From Inquilinus sp052113205 (GTDB lineage: Bacteria; Pseudomonadota; Alphaproteobacteria; DSM-16000; Inquilinaceae): a stretch of 64,000 nucleotides of DNA. The stretch covers positions 54,291 through 118,290 of the forward strand of contig NZ_JBFRCU010000013.1 of the NCBI RefSeq assembly GCF_052113205.1. The letters are read 5' to 3'. Within the stretch, counting starts at the first letter, position 1, and each line of letters starts with the position of its first letter. The notes under the pieces were generated by a model. It was not told the origin of the DNA. It made no database searches and saw nothing but the letters and a program-made list of their open reading frames with translations. The translations under genes and the position numbers were made by a program. Of this stretch, positions 51,183 to 59,897 are shown piece after piece.

Positions 51183-51242
51183 CCGCAAGCCAGCGATTGA
51201 CACCTGGTCTGATCGCTTTCAGGCTTTCCCAGAGGGAAGCCG

Positions 51243-51720
51243 ATGTGGAACTCGACCGCAATTGCGCTGGCATGCATCGCGCTCGCCAGTTGCTCAAATC
51301 ATATCAGACCTGATCCTGCAAAGCAGGATCTACAGGTCGAAGACATTAATGTGTTTATAGAGGCCAATAGGCTGGTGTTCTTCGAGACCGGAAGCGCTCG
51401 GCTGGATCGAGAATCGGAGCAAATTGTGAGGGGGGCCGCCGCCGAGCTGCACTGTCGAAAAACAGGCCCGATCGAGATCACCGGCAACACGGACCGATTC
51501 GGTTCGCAGGCCGGTAATCAACGCCTATCGATACGGCGGGCTGAAGCGGTCCGCGACGCGCTGATTGCCTATGGAGTTCGCAAAGACTTGCTTGTGGTTC
51601 GCGGGGTCGGCGAAACAGGACCCACTCGTGCCCACGGCCGATGGGGTCCGCGAACGACAGAATCGTTGGGTCCTGATCCACGACACCGCGCCTGAAATCT
51701 GCCCCGATCCAGCACGATAG
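51243..51720 (+). pseudogene. OmpA-family lipoprotein, frameshifted near 51618
   Basis: The frame from 51243 starts a lipoprotein (STAIALACIALASC) with an OmpA C-terminal domain (FFETGSARLDRESEQI, ITGNTDRFGS, RLSIRRAEAVRDALIA). After VVRGVGET the ORF shifts into unrelated residues and stops at 51695. One extra base near 51618 explains this: reading from 51619 gives DPLVPTADGVRERQNRWVLI, the expected conserved ending as in the paralogue, to a stop at 51718-51720. It may be a true frameshift or a sequencing error. TTGACA at 51197 is a candidate -35. Confidence 0.8.
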
Positions 51721-51814
51721 GTCGACTGGCACCGGGCGGGTTCCTCGGGCCGAGACCGGCGCCGCCGATTGACACCGTATCGGGCTCTTTTCACTGTCGC
51801 GCAGCGGGGAAACA

Positions 51815-52285
51815 ATGCGGCATTCAATTGCGATAGCACTGATCTGCGCCGGGCTCTCCGGCTGTGGACAGGCCGATAAGCCCGATCCCTTCAACCAGAA
51901 CCTGAAACCCGGGGAAGTCATCACCATTGTTGACAACTCGCTGGTGTTCTTCGATTCCGGCAGCGCTCAGTTGAATCGCGAGACCATAAAGATACTGGAT
52001 GCATCGGATCCAGTCGGATGGTTCAAGGGTATCGATCGCGTCGACCTCATCGGGCACGCTGATCGCACGGGATCGGCTGCTGACAATCTAAGACTCTCGC
52101 TCCGCCGTGCCGAGGCTGTCCGAGATGCCTTGATCGCCCGGGGCGCGTCGGAATCCCTGTTCGTCGTGCGCGGCGTTGGCGAAGACGATCCCCTGGTGCC
52201 GACCGCGGACGGGATCGCAGAACCGCAGAATCGCTTCGTCGAAATCCATCCTGGATCTCTCAAGCAGGATTCTGCCCATCAGTAG
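51815..52285 (+). CDS. OmpA-family lipoprotein (intact paralogue)
   Basis: 156 aa. Lipoprotein signal (IAIALICAGLSGC, lipobox LSGC) and a C-terminal OmpA-like peptidoglycan-binding domain: VFFDSGSAQLNRET, LIGHADRTGSAADN (Asp/Arg murein contacts), RLSLRRAEAVRDALI and DGIAEPQNRFVEI. Anchors the outer membrane to murein. It is a tandem duplicate of the frameshifted gene before it: the genes share ~50% of residues and the upstream motif CGATTGACACC. A hairpin terminator follows. Confidence 0.88.
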   Translation: MRHSIAIALICAGLSGCGQADKPDPFNQNLKPGEVITIVDNSLVFFDSGSAQLNRETIKILDASDPVGWFKGIDRVDLIGHADRTGSAADNLRLSLRRAEAVRDALIARGASESLFVVRGVGEDDPLVPTADGIAEPQNRFVEIHPGSLKQDSAHQ

Positions 52286-52292
52286 CCCACGG

Positions 52293-52318
52293 CCGGGGCC
52301 CGGTTGCCCGGGCCCCGG
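52293..52318 (+). terminator. Terminator after the OmpA lipoprotein gene
   Basis: CCGGGGCCCGG-TTGC-CCGGGCCCCGG: an 11-bp perfect GC stem with a 4-nt loop, followed by TTCTCC. Lies 8 bp after the stop and before the convergent small basic gene. Confidence 0.75.
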
Positions 52319-52331
52319 TTCTCCGCAGATG

Positions 52332-52448
52332 TCAGGCCTTCTTGGTCGTCAGGCCAACCGAAGAAGGCGCACCGGCTTTCGGCTTTTCCGGTGCGCTTTT
52401 CTTCGGCTTCTTGGCTTCCTTGGACTTGCGCACTTGACCCTTGGCCAT
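52332..52448 (-). CDS. Small Lys-rich protein (MAKGQ type), 38 aa
   Basis: ATG at 52448 with GGAGG seven bases upstream; the longer frame to 52580 is not supported. The chain MAKGQVRKSKEAKKPKKSA and a C-terminal SSVGLTTKKA are almost all Lys, Ala and Pro, pI very basic. Short proteins beginning MAKGQxRSNKEAKKPK are common in alphaproteobacteria and have no known function; a nucleic-acid role is plausible from charge only. Confidence 0.8.
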   Translation of the reverse strand: MAKGQVRKSKEAKKPKKSAPEKPKAGAPSSVGLTTKKA

Positions 52449-52593
52449 GGCAATGCCTCCTTCGCTCGTGGACCCGCACATCATAGCGAAACGCCACGGT
52501 TCGTCGTAAAAATTCAATCGGGACCCGACGAAGCGAGACCGGTCACCGGCCGCCGGATGCGCTATCCTTCTCCCCGGCAACAGGGAGGCGGCG

Positions 52594-53970
52594 ATGACCA
52601 GCTATGACGCCATCATCATCGGCACGGGCCAGGCCGGACCGGCGCTGGCGGACCGGCTGAGCCGGGCCGGGCAGCGCGTCGCGGTGGTCGAGCGCGCGCG
52701 CTTCGGCGGCACCTGCGTCAACACCGGCTGCATCCCGACCAAGACCATGGTCGCCAGCGCCTATGCCGCCCGGATGGCGCAGCGCGCCGCCGAATTCGGC
52801 GTCGTCCTGCCCGGCCCGCCGCGGGTCGACATGAAGCAGGTCAAGGCGCGCAAGGACGCCGTCTCCGGCCAGTCGCGGGTCGGGGTCGAGGGCTGGGTGC
52901 GCGGGATGGCGAACTGCACCGTGATCCAGGGCCATGCCCGGCTGACCGGGCCGCGCAGCGTCCAGGTCGGCGACGAGACCCTGACTGCCGAACGGATCTT
53001 CCTGAATGTCGGCGGCCGGGCCACGGTGCCGCCGATGCCGGGGATCAAGGATGTGCCGTACCTGACCAACAGCACGATGATGGATCTCGACACGCTGCCG
53101 GAGCATCTGGTGATCGTCGGCGGCTCCTATATCGGGCTGGAGTTCGGCCAGATGTTCCGCCGCTTCGGCTCCCAGGTGACGGTGATCGAGATGGGCCCCC
53201 GGCTGATCGGCCGCGAGGATGAGGACGTCTCCGATGCGGTCGCCGGCTTCCTGGAGAAGGAGGGCGTCGCCATCCGCACCAACGCCACATGCCTGAGCGT
53301 GGCGCGGCAGGGCGACGGCGTGGCGGTGACGGTCGACTGCACCGCCGGCGCGCCGGTGGTCACCGGGTCGCACCTGCTGCTGGCGGTCGGGCGCCGGCCG
53401 AACACCCACGATCTGGGGCTGGAGGCCGCCGGCGTGGCCACCGATGAGAAGGGCTACATCACCGTCGACGACACGCTGCAGACCAACGTGCCGGGGATCT
53501 GGGCGCTGGGCGACTGCAATGGCCGCGGCGCTTTCACCCACACCGCCTACAACGACTTCGAGATCGTCGCCGCCAACCTGCTGGACGGCGACAAGCGCCG
53601 CGTCAGCGACCGGATCACCGCCTACGCCCTCTACACGGACCCGCCGCTCGGCCGCGCCGGCATGACCGAGGCGGAGGCGCGCCGCTCCGGCCGCCGCATC
53701 CTGGTCGCCAAACGGCCGATGACCCGGGTCGGCCGCGCCGTCGAGAAGGGTGAGACCGATGGCTTCATGAAAGTCGTGGTCGACGCCGAGACCCGGCAGA
53801 TCCTGGGCGCGGCCATCCTCGGCACCGGCGGCGACGAGGTGGTGCACGGCCTCTTGGACCTGATGTACGCCAAGGCGCCCTACGATGTGCTGCAGCGGTC
53901 GATGCCGATCCACCCCACGGTGTCCGAGCTGCTGCCGACCCTGCTGGGGTCGCTGGAGCCGGCGTCATGA
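52594..53970 (+). CDS. FAD-dependent pyridine-nucleotide disulfide oxidoreductase (MerA/Lpd-like)
   Basis: 458 aa, ATG with GGGAGG upstream. FAD site IIIGTGQAGPALADRLSRAG, redox disulfide GGTCVNTGCIPTKTM (Cys41 and Cys46), NAD(P)-binding IVGGSYIGLEFGQMFRRFG, second FAD segment GIWALGDCNGRGAFTHTAYND, and the C-terminal dimer motif MPIHPTVSELLPTLL. It resembles the mercuric-reductase-like flavoproteins of unknown substrate; MerA's N-terminal metal domain and C-terminal Cys pair are absent. Its stop overlaps the ACP-like gene (ATGA). Confidence 0.92.
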   Translation: MTSYDAIIIGTGQAGPALADRLSRAGQRVAVVERARFGGTCVNTGCIPTKTMVASAYAARMAQRAAEFGVVLPGPPRVDMKQVKARKDAVSGQSRVGVEGWVRGMANCTVIQGHARLTGPRSVQVGDETLTAERIFLNVGGRATVPPMPGIKDVPYLTNSTMMDLDTLPEHLVIVGGSYIGLEFGQMFRRFGSQVTVIEMGPRLIGREDEDVSDAVAGFLEKEGVAIRTNATCLSVARQGDGVAVTVDCTAGAPVVTGSHLLLAVGRRPNTHDLGLEAAGVATDEKGYITVDDTLQTNVPGIWALGDCNGRGAFTHTAYNDFEIVAANLLDGDKRRVSDRITAYALYTDPPLGRAGMTEAEARRSGRRILVAKRPMTRVGRAVEKGETDGFMKVVVDAETRQILGAAILGTGGDEVVHGLLDLMYAKAPYDVLQRSMPIHPTVSELLPTLLGSLEPAS

Positions 53971-54245
53971 GCGGGCGCGACCGGGCCGAGGCCGAGGTGC
54001 TGCGGGTGCTGGGCACCGCGGCGCCGGCGGGCCGCACCGTCACGCCGGACGACCGGCTGCTGGAGGATCTCGGCCTCGCCCCCGCCGACGTCACGCGGCT
54101 GGCCTGGGACATCGAGCAGGCGCTCGGCGTCGATCTCCCGCGCGACGACTTGGCCTCCGTGTTCACCGTCCGCGCGCTGATCGACCTGGTCGACCAGCAT
54201 TACGACCCGCTGACGGCCGAGCCGAAGCATGGCTGGCATATGTGA
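53967..54245 (+). CDS. Acyl-carrier-like protein lacking the phosphopantetheine serine
   Basis: 92 aa. The four-helix ACP pattern is visible: AEVLRVLGTAAPAG, DRLLEDLGLAPADVTRLAWDIEQALGVDLP and FTVRALIDLVDQHY. In ACPs the segment after EDLG is xDSLxxVE with Ser carrying phosphopantetheine; here it is LAPADVTRLAWDIE, with no Ser. It therefore cannot be primed in the usual way. Translationally coupled (4-bp overlap) to the upstream flavoprotein gene. Confidence 0.8.
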   Translation: MSGRDRAEAEVLRVLGTAAPAGRTVTPDDRLLEDLGLAPADVTRLAWDIEQALGVDLPRDDLASVFTVRALIDLVDQHYDPLTAEPKHGWHM

Positions 54246-54365
54246 CCGGCGCCGGTCACGACTACGACTATTGGATGAGTGCACTGCAGCGTCGGACCGG
54301 CTCTCCGGCGTTGCGAGATCGGTAGGCACATATCAAGCTGACACAGCTGCTGGAGACCCCCGCTC

Positions 54366-56165
54366 ATGACTCCCCAGCGCCGGCTGACCGTCATCGTCTC
54401 GCTCGACGTCGCCGGCTTCACACGGTTGGTGCAGGAGAATGAGCGCGCCACGCTGGCGGCGCTGGCGTCGATCCGCCGTGAACTTCTGGGCGCGACACTG
54501 CGGGCCCGGCATGGTCATGTATTCAAGTCCATGGGCGACGGTGTTCTGATCGAGTTCCCGAACATCGAGGACGCCGTGTGCTGGACGGTCGAGTTCCAGG
54601 AGGCGATGGCGGTCCGCACCGCGCGGCGACCGCAGCGGCCGATCCTGGTGCGCGCCGGCATCGCACTCGCCGACGTCTTCATCGAAGGTGAGGATCGCTT
54701 CGGCGCGGCCGTCGCCTTCGTCGTCCGCCTGCAGCAGGCGGCACCGCCGGGCGGGATCGCCATCACCCATTCCGTGCGCTGGCAGTTGGGCAAGTCATTG
54801 TCGGCGCCGTTCGTCCGGATCATGAAAACGCTGAAAGACATGGAAGAACCGATGGAGGTGTGGATCTGGGCGCCTCCCGGGACAGAGATCGAGCGGGCCA
54901 CGGCAGACGCAGCGGCGGAGGACGACGAGGATGAGCTGCCGTCGATCGTCGTCCTGCCGTTCGACAATCTGTCGGACGATCCCGCGGCTTCCGTCCTGGC
55001 CAACGGCGCCGTGGAAGAGATCACGGCCACGCTCTCCCGCATCCGCGACTTCACCGTGATCGCCCGCCATTCGGCCGAGGCGTATCGAGCCACGGGACGG
55101 CCTGCCGATCCTCGCGAAATTGCGCGGACGCTCGAGGTCCGCTACCTGCTGGAAGGCAGCGTGCGGAAATCGGGAAACCGGGTGCGGATCACGGCCCAGT
55201 TGATCGATGCCGCCAGTGCGCTGCATCTGTGGTCCGGGCGCTTCGACGGCACGGTCGAGGAGATTTTCGACCTGCAGGACCGAATCGCCGAGGGCGTCGC
55301 CGGCGCGCTGCACCCTTCGATCCGGGCGGCGGAGATCGCGCTGGCGCTGAGCAAGCGGCCCGACAGCCTGGCGGCCTACGATCTGATGCTGCGGTCCCTG
55401 CCGCATCTCTGGGCGCATCGGAAGCCGGAGAATGCCGAGGCGATCCGGCTGCTGCGGGAGGCGCTGCGGCTCGATCCGGAGTACAGCCGTGCCGCCGCAC
55501 TGGCCGCCTGGGCGCATGGCCAGCAGGTCACCTACAACTGGGCCGCGGATTATGCGGCCGAACGGGCCGCCGGCGATCTCCTGATCAAGCAGGCTTCGGA
55601 GGGGTCCCAGGACGACGCGACGGCGCTGAGCGCCCTGGCCACGGCGACGATGTTGCTGTTCGGCGACATCGGCCGGGCCGAGCAGTTCGTCGATCGGGCG
55701 CTGGCGCTGGACCCGAACCATGCCTGGGCCTGGACCCGCCGCGGTTTCCTGCACGTCTATCGCGGCAATCCCGCCGCGGGGCGGCCCTGCTTCGAACGGG
55801 CGATGCGCCTCAGCCCGCTCGACCCGTTCAGCTTCAACTGCTTCATCGGCCTGGGCCTGGCCGCCTTCGCCGAGGGCCGCCCCGACGAAGCGGTCGGCTG
55901 GACCCGCAAGGCGCTGCATCAGAAGCCGGCGGCGACCTGGATGTTCCGCGACCTCGCCGCCTTCCTGGCCCATGCCGGGCAGATCGAGCCTGCCCGTGCG
56001 GCGCTGGCGCAGTTCACGGCCTCCCGGCCCGGGATCGCCGTCTCGACCGTGGCCGACGCCCTGCATTATTTCGAGCCGGATCTGCTGCGCCGCTATCTCG
56101 ACGGCCTGAGCCGCGCCGGCTTGCCCTCCGAACCAGCGACACCAGCTGACCCCGAACCTGCGTGA
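54366..56165 (+). CDS. Class III adenylate/guanylate cyclase-TolB-like-TPR protein
   Basis: 599 aa. Residues ~5-165 are a class III cyclase homology domain: the metal Asp in SLDVAGFTRLV (Asp14) and KSMGDGVLIEF (Asp58) are intact. Next comes a TolB-like segment (LPSIVVLPFDNLSDD, ~195-320) and then a TPR region (~330-590; AWTRRGFLHVYRGNPAAG repeats). No transmembrane segment, so cytoplasmic. Likely makes cAMP or cGMP in response to a signal sensed by the C-terminal half. Architecture is common in rhizobia-like genomes. GGAG ten bases before the ATG. Confidence 0.9.
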   Translation: MTPQRRLTVIVSLDVAGFTRLVQENERATLAALASIRRELLGATLRARHGHVFKSMGDGVLIEFPNIEDAVCWTVEFQEAMAVRTARRPQRPILVRAGIALADVFIEGEDRFGAAVAFVVRLQQAAPPGGIAITHSVRWQLGKSLSAPFVRIMKTLKDMEEPMEVWIWAPPGTEIERATADAAAEDDEDELPSIVVLPFDNLSDDPAASVLANGAVEEITATLSRIRDFTVIARHSAEAYRATGRPADPREIARTLEVRYLLEGSVRKSGNRVRITAQLIDAASALHLWSGRFDGTVEEIFDLQDRIAEGVAGALHPSIRAAEIALALSKRPDSLAAYDLMLRSLPHLWAHRKPENAEAIRLLREALRLDPEYSRAAALAAWAHGQQVTYNWAADYAAERAAGDLLIKQASEGSQDDATALSALATATMLLFGDIGRAEQFVDRALALDPNHAWAWTRRGFLHVYRGNPAAGRPCFERAMRLSPLDPFSFNCFIGLGLAAFAEGRPDEAVGWTRKALHQKPAATWMFRDLAAFLAHAGQIEPARAALAQFTASRPGIAVSTVADALHYFEPDLLRRYLDGLSRAGLPSEPATPADPEPA

Positions 56166-56295
56166 GGCCCGGATCTGTGAGGGCAAGGACCGCGACGTCC
56201 AGGACCGGCACTGGGACCAGTTGGATCTCCGCTTGGCGCCGAAGGCCGGGTTGCGGGTAGACTGAGGACACGGACCTCGAAGCGAAGGACGCGCC

Positions 56296-56850
56296 ATGGC
56301 CACCACGCCCCCGCCCCTTGCCCTCGACCTGCCGGCCCCCGGCTTCAGCCTGCCCGGCACCGACGGCCGGACCTATTCGCTGGACGACGTCGCCGGGCCG
56401 CGCGGCACGGTGATCGTCTTCATCTGCAACCACTGCCCCTATGTGAAGGCGGTGATCGACCGCTTGGTGGACGACGCCATGTCGCTGCTGGCCGAGGGCA
56501 TCGGCTTCGCCGCGATCTGCTCGAACGATGCCGCCGCCTATCCGGAGGACGGCTTCGAGCAGATGAAGGCCTTCGACGAGGCGCACGACCTGCCCTTCCC
56601 CTATCTGCACGACGAGGACCAGTCCGTGGCCCGGGCCTATGGCGCGGTCTGCACCCCGGACTTCTTCGGTTATGACGGGCGCCGGCAGCTGAAATATCGC
56701 GGCCGGCTGGACGAAGGCCGCACCGGCCCGCTCCCGCCGCATGCGCGGCGCGAGCTGGTCGAGGCGATGATCCGGATCGCCGAGACCGGCCAGGCCCCCG
56801 CCGACCAGGTGCCGTCGATGGGCTGCTCGATCAAGTGGAAGGCCGGCTGA
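56296..56850 (+). CDS. Thioredoxin-fold peroxiredoxin-like protein
   Basis: 184 aa. AhpC/TSA-like fold with FSLPGTDGRTYSLDD, the redox site ICNHCPYVKAV (CxxC at ~44-47) and cis-Pro-type region AVCTPDFFGYD. The CxxC, rather than a single peroxidatic Cys in PxxxTxxC, fits the TlpA/ResA-like thioredoxin-domain proteins more than true peroxiredoxins. No signal peptide, so cytoplasmic. AAGGA precedes the ATG. Confidence 0.88.
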   Translation: MATTPPPLALDLPAPGFSLPGTDGRTYSLDDVAGPRGTVIVFICNHCPYVKAVIDRLVDDAMSLLAEGIGFAAICSNDAAAYPEDGFEQMKAFDEAHDLPFPYLHDEDQSVARAYGAVCTPDFFGYDGRRQLKYRGRLDEGRTGPLPPHARRELVEAMIRIAETGQAPADQVPSMGCSIKWKAG

Positions 56851-56917
56851 GCCGCGGCGCTGTCACCCGCGGCTCAGGCCGTCACGCCGCTGCGTGGCTC
56901 GCGATGGCGATGAGCGT

Positions 56918-57796
56918 CTACGACGCCCGGTCGAGCACGCTCCAGTCGAACCCGCGCGCCCAGTCGGCGAAGCTGTGCCAGCCGACCTCGGGGAAATCCC
57001 GCCGCAGCGCCGCGATATCGGCGGAATAGCCGGCCCGGTCGAACCATTCGAACATCAGCGCCAGATCTTCGCTCTGCTCGCGCATCGCGGCGATCGGGAG
57101 CGCCTGATAGGCGATCGGGCGGCCGATGGCCTGCGACAGGATCGTCGCCTGGTCCTCGCCCGTCAGCTCGTCCCCGGCGATGTCGATGCGCCGGCCGAAC
57201 ACCTGCTCGCGCCGCTCCGCCAGGACAGCGGCGAAGGTGCCGATATCGGCCACGGCCACCAGCTGGAGGGCGCGTTTGGGCGACATGGCGAAGGCGTGCA
57301 CCCCCTGGCGCAGCCCGGCGATCCCCCAGGGCGCGACGGCGTTCTCCATGAAGCCGACCGGCGCGCTGACGGTGTACGGGATGCCGAGCCCGGCGATATG
57401 CCGCTCGACCCGAACCTTGCTCTCGAAATGCGGGATGCCGGTGTTCTTGTCCGCGTTGCCGACCGACGAATAGATCAGATGCCCGATTCCGGCCGCCTTG
57501 GCCGCATCGGCGGCGATGATGCCCTGGCGGGTCTCCTCCTCCGGCCCGGCCTCGTAGCTGTTGCCCATCAGGAACATCGTGTCGACGCCCTGGGCAGCCT
57601 GCCGCACCGAGGCGGCGTCGCCGAGATCGCCGGCCCGGATCTCGGCGCCGGCCGAGGCCAGCCGCCGCGCGGCTTCGCTGGCCGGCTTGCGGGTCAGCGC
57701 CGTGACGCGATGGCCCCGGGCCAGCAATGCGGCGGCAACCGCGCCTCCCTGCTGGCCGGTCGCGCCGGTGACCAGGACATGTCGCTTGGTGCTCAT
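56918..57796 (-). CDS. NmrA-like NAD(P)-binding protein (SDR a-type)
   Basis: 292 aa, AAGGAG upstream of the ATG. Rossmann motif VLVTGATGQQGGAVAAALLA, then DTMFLMGNSYEAG, HLIYSSVGNADKNTGI and a PHFESKVRVERHI segment; the Tyr-Lys SDR pair is replaced by the H-x4-K type of NmrA/HSCARG proteins. These sense NADP(H) or act as reductases of quinones. Divergent from a LysR regulator (57896), which is the likely controller. Confidence 0.9.
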   Translation of the reverse strand: MSTKRHVLVTGATGQQGGAVAAALLARGHRVTALTRKPASEAARRLASAGAEIRAGDLGDAASVRQAAQGVDTMFLMGNSYEAGPEEETRQGIIAADAAKAAGIGHLIYSSVGNADKNTGIPHFESKVRVERHIAGLGIPYTVSAPVGFMENAVAPWGIAGLRQGVHAFAMSPKRALQLVAVADIGTFAAVLAERREQVFGRRIDIAGDELTGEDQATILSQAIGRPIAYQALPIAAMREQSEDLALMFEWFDRAGYSADIAALRRDFPEVGWHSFADWARGFDWSVLDRAS

Positions 57797-57895
57797 GGGT
57801 TGGCTCCTTCGTTTCCCAACGGAGCAGAATTGGGGCCTCCCCTATCGGTCCATAATGAAGGATAATCGGGAAACGCTGTCCCATCCTCACATACA

Positions 57896-58804
57896 ATGCT
57901 CGATCTCAACGACGTCCAGGTCTTCGCCCGCGTGGTCGAGGCCGGCAGCTTCACCGCCGCCGCACGTCTGCTCGGCATGCCCAAGACCACGGTCAGCCGC
58001 CGCATCGCTGCGCTCGAGCGCGAGGTCGGGGTGCGGCTGCTGCAGCGGACGACGCGCAGCCTCAGCCTGACGGATGCCGGGCGGCTCTATTACGAGCAGG
58101 GCAGCCGGGCGCTGCGGCTGATCGATGAAGCGAATCTGCGGCTGGCGGAAGCGCGCACGGAGCCCTCGGGGACGATCCGGATCTCGGCGCCGGTCGGCTT
58201 TGGCGCTCACTTCCTGACCGCCACGGTGTTCGACTTCCTGGCCGCTCATCCGAAGACCAGGGTCGAGCTGCGCCTCACCGACGACAGGCTGAACCTGGTC
58301 GAGAACGGCATCGATCTCGCCTTTCGGACCGGGGTGCTGCCGGATTCCACGCTGATCGCCCGCAGGCTCGGCTCGACCCACCGGATCCTGTGCGCCAGCC
58401 CGGACTATCTCGAACGCTGCGGCGTGCCGGCGATGCCGGCGGATCTCGCCCGCCATGACTGCGTCATCGCCGGCCCGTCGGCCGCGGGCGCCGCCTGGGT
58501 GCTGGAGGGGCCGGAGGGCCGCGAGACGGTCGCGGTGTCGGGGCGCTTCGCCGCGAACGAGATGCAGGCGGTGTTCGCCGGCGCGGTCGCCGGCTACGGC
58601 ATCGCCCAGCTGCCGTTCGGCATTGCCCGGACCGCGGTCGCGGACGGCCGGCTGCGCCGCGTCCTGCCCGAGCACGAGATGCCGGCCAGCGGCCTTCACG
58701 CCGTCTATCCGAGCGGCCAGCACCTCTCGCCCCTGGTCCGGGCCTTCATCGAGCTTGTGGCCGCGCGGGTGAACGCGTCCGGAGGCCGGATCGGCGGGCC
58801 CTAG
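57896..58804 (+). CDS. LysR-family transcriptional regulator
   Basis: 302 aa. Winged helix (FARVVEAGSFTAAARLLGMP; KTTVSRRIAALEREVGVRL) and an effector domain with PDYLERCGVPAMPADLARHD and HAVYPSGQHLSPLVRAFIE. The 99-bp gap to the divergent NmrA-like gene contains CATAATGAAGGATAATCG, a plausible part of the operator. Its last 4 bp overlap the convergent ArsC-like gene. Confidence 0.92.
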   Translation: MLDLNDVQVFARVVEAGSFTAAARLLGMPKTTVSRRIAALEREVGVRLLQRTTRSLSLTDAGRLYYEQGSRALRLIDEANLRLAEARTEPSGTIRISAPVGFGAHFLTATVFDFLAAHPKTRVELRLTDDRLNLVENGIDLAFRTGVLPDSTLIARRLGSTHRILCASPDYLERCGVPAMPADLARHDCVIAGPSAAGAAWVLEGPEGRETVAVSGRFAANEMQAVFAGAVAGYGIAQLPFGIARTAVADGRLRRVLPEHEMPASGLHAVYPSGQHLSPLVRAFIELVAARVNASGGRIGGP

Positions 58805-59154
58805 CCGAATGCAGCCTGGTATTGCTCCGGCTTGAAGCCCACCAGCAGTTTGCCGCCGATGTCGAGCACCGGCCGCTTGATCATCGAGGGCTGGTCGAGC
58901 ATCAGCGCGATCGCCCCGGCCTCGCTCAGCCCCTCGCGGGCGGCGTCCGGCAGCTTGCGGAAGGTGGTGCCGGCGCGGTTCAGCAGCACCTCCCAGCCGG
59001 CCTGCCGCGCCCAGCCCTCGAGCGTAGCGCGGTCGATCCCCGCCGCCTTGTAGTCGTGGAAGTCATAGGCGACGCCGCGCTGGTCGAGCCAGGCCCGTGC
59101 CTTCTTCATCGTGTCGCAGTTCTTGATGCCGTAGATCGTGACCGCCTTCGCCAT
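58801..59154 (-). CDS. ArsC-family thiol reductase (Spx/YffB-like)
   Basis: 117 aa. Thioredoxin-fold ArsC family with GIKNCDTMKKARAWLDQ: a single Cys (Cys13) in the CxxS/T position, TFRKLPDAA, and MIKRPVLDIGG. The Arg triad of arsenate reductase is not complete, so it is likelier a YffB-type glutathione-linked reductase than a resistance enzyme; no ars genes nearby. Confidence 0.9.
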   Translation of the reverse strand: MAKAVTIYGIKNCDTMKKARAWLDQRGVAYDFHDYKAAGIDRATLEGWARQAGWEVLLNRAGTTFRKLPDAAREGLSEAGAIALMLDQPSMIKRPVLDIGGKLLVGFKPEQYQAAFG

Positions 59155-59248
59155 GCTTCCGCTCGTTCGTCCGTCGTGACGGTCCGACCATAGGGGGAGC
59201 GGGCGCAGCCGTCACCCGCGCAGCGGCCAGCGGCGGGGAGTCGTCGCC

Positions 59249-59845
59249 TCAGGCCGCCCGCAGTGCCTCGGCAACGAAATCGAAGCGGTCATTGCCGAAG
59301 AACATCTCGTCGCCGACGAAGATCGTGGGCGAGCCGAAGACGCCACGCTCGGCCGCCTCGGCGATGTTCGCCGCCAGCTTGCCGGCATAGTCCTCGGATC
59401 CGGCGCGCTCCAGCAGACTGGCGCCGTCCCAGCCGGCCCGGTCCAGCACTGCGACCAGATCCGGCCGTCGGCCGAGATCGATGCCGTCGGCCCATATCGC
59501 GGCATAGACCGCCTCGACATAGTCGGCACCCCTGTCCTCGTCGATCGCGACCAGCGCGCCACGGTCCAGCAGGGCGAAATCGATGCTCTCGAAATGAGGT
59601 GTCGGGGCGAAGGCCACGCCATAGCTGCGGGCCCAGCGCCGCAGATCGGCGATGGCATAGGCGAATTTGTTGCGGCATTCGAGCGTGGTCGGGCGGTTGC
59701 CGACCCGCTGCATCAGCTCGACCAGGCTGAAGGGCCGGTAGCGGATCGTCGCGTCATGCTCCGCCGCCAGCCGCGGCAGGACGGTGCTGGCGAGATAGGA
59801 GTACGGGCTGAGGAGGTCGAAATAGAAGTCGATCCGAGGGGACAT
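59249..59845 (-). CDS. 2-hydroxychromene-2-carboxylate isomerase (DsbA-like fold)
   Basis: 198 aa from the ATG at 59845, preceded by GGAGAG; the frame extends up to 60040 without support. Kappa-class GST/HCCA isomerase: FDLLSPYSYLASTVLPRLA with the catalytic Ser in SPYSY, GASLLERAGSEDYAGKL and GVFGSPTIFVGDEMFFGNDR (cis-Pro and DR end). Glutathione-dependent cis-trans isomerase in naphthalene-type catabolism, but no other such gene is here. Confidence 0.92.
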   Translation of the reverse strand: MSPRIDFYFDLLSPYSYLASTVLPRLAAEHDATIRYRPFSLVELMQRVGNRPTTLECRNKFAYAIADLRRWARSYGVAFAPTPHFESIDFALLDRGALVAIDEDRGADYVEAVYAAIWADGIDLGRRPDLVAVLDRAGWDGASLLERAGSEDYAGKLAANIAEAAERGVFGSPTIFVGDEMFFGNDRFDFVAEALRAA

Positions 59846-59897
59846 CGAAGCGCTCTCCTGCTGTGGCCGGCCACGGCCGGCGGTGGTTGCGCTTCCA

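Noticed and set aside
53967..54245. Treating the ACP-like gene as part of a polyketide or fatty-acid cluster
   Set aside because: No ketosynthase, acyltransferase or phosphopantetheinyl transferase gene is nearby and the serine is missing.
57797..57895. A firm operator call for the NmrA/LysR pair
   Set aside because: CATAATGAAGGATAATCG is suggestive, but no clear T-N11-A inverted site was found.
58801..59154. Arsenate reductase for arsenic resistance
   Set aside because: No arsB, arsH or acr3 gene nearby and the active-site Arg set is incomplete; YffB-type is likelier.
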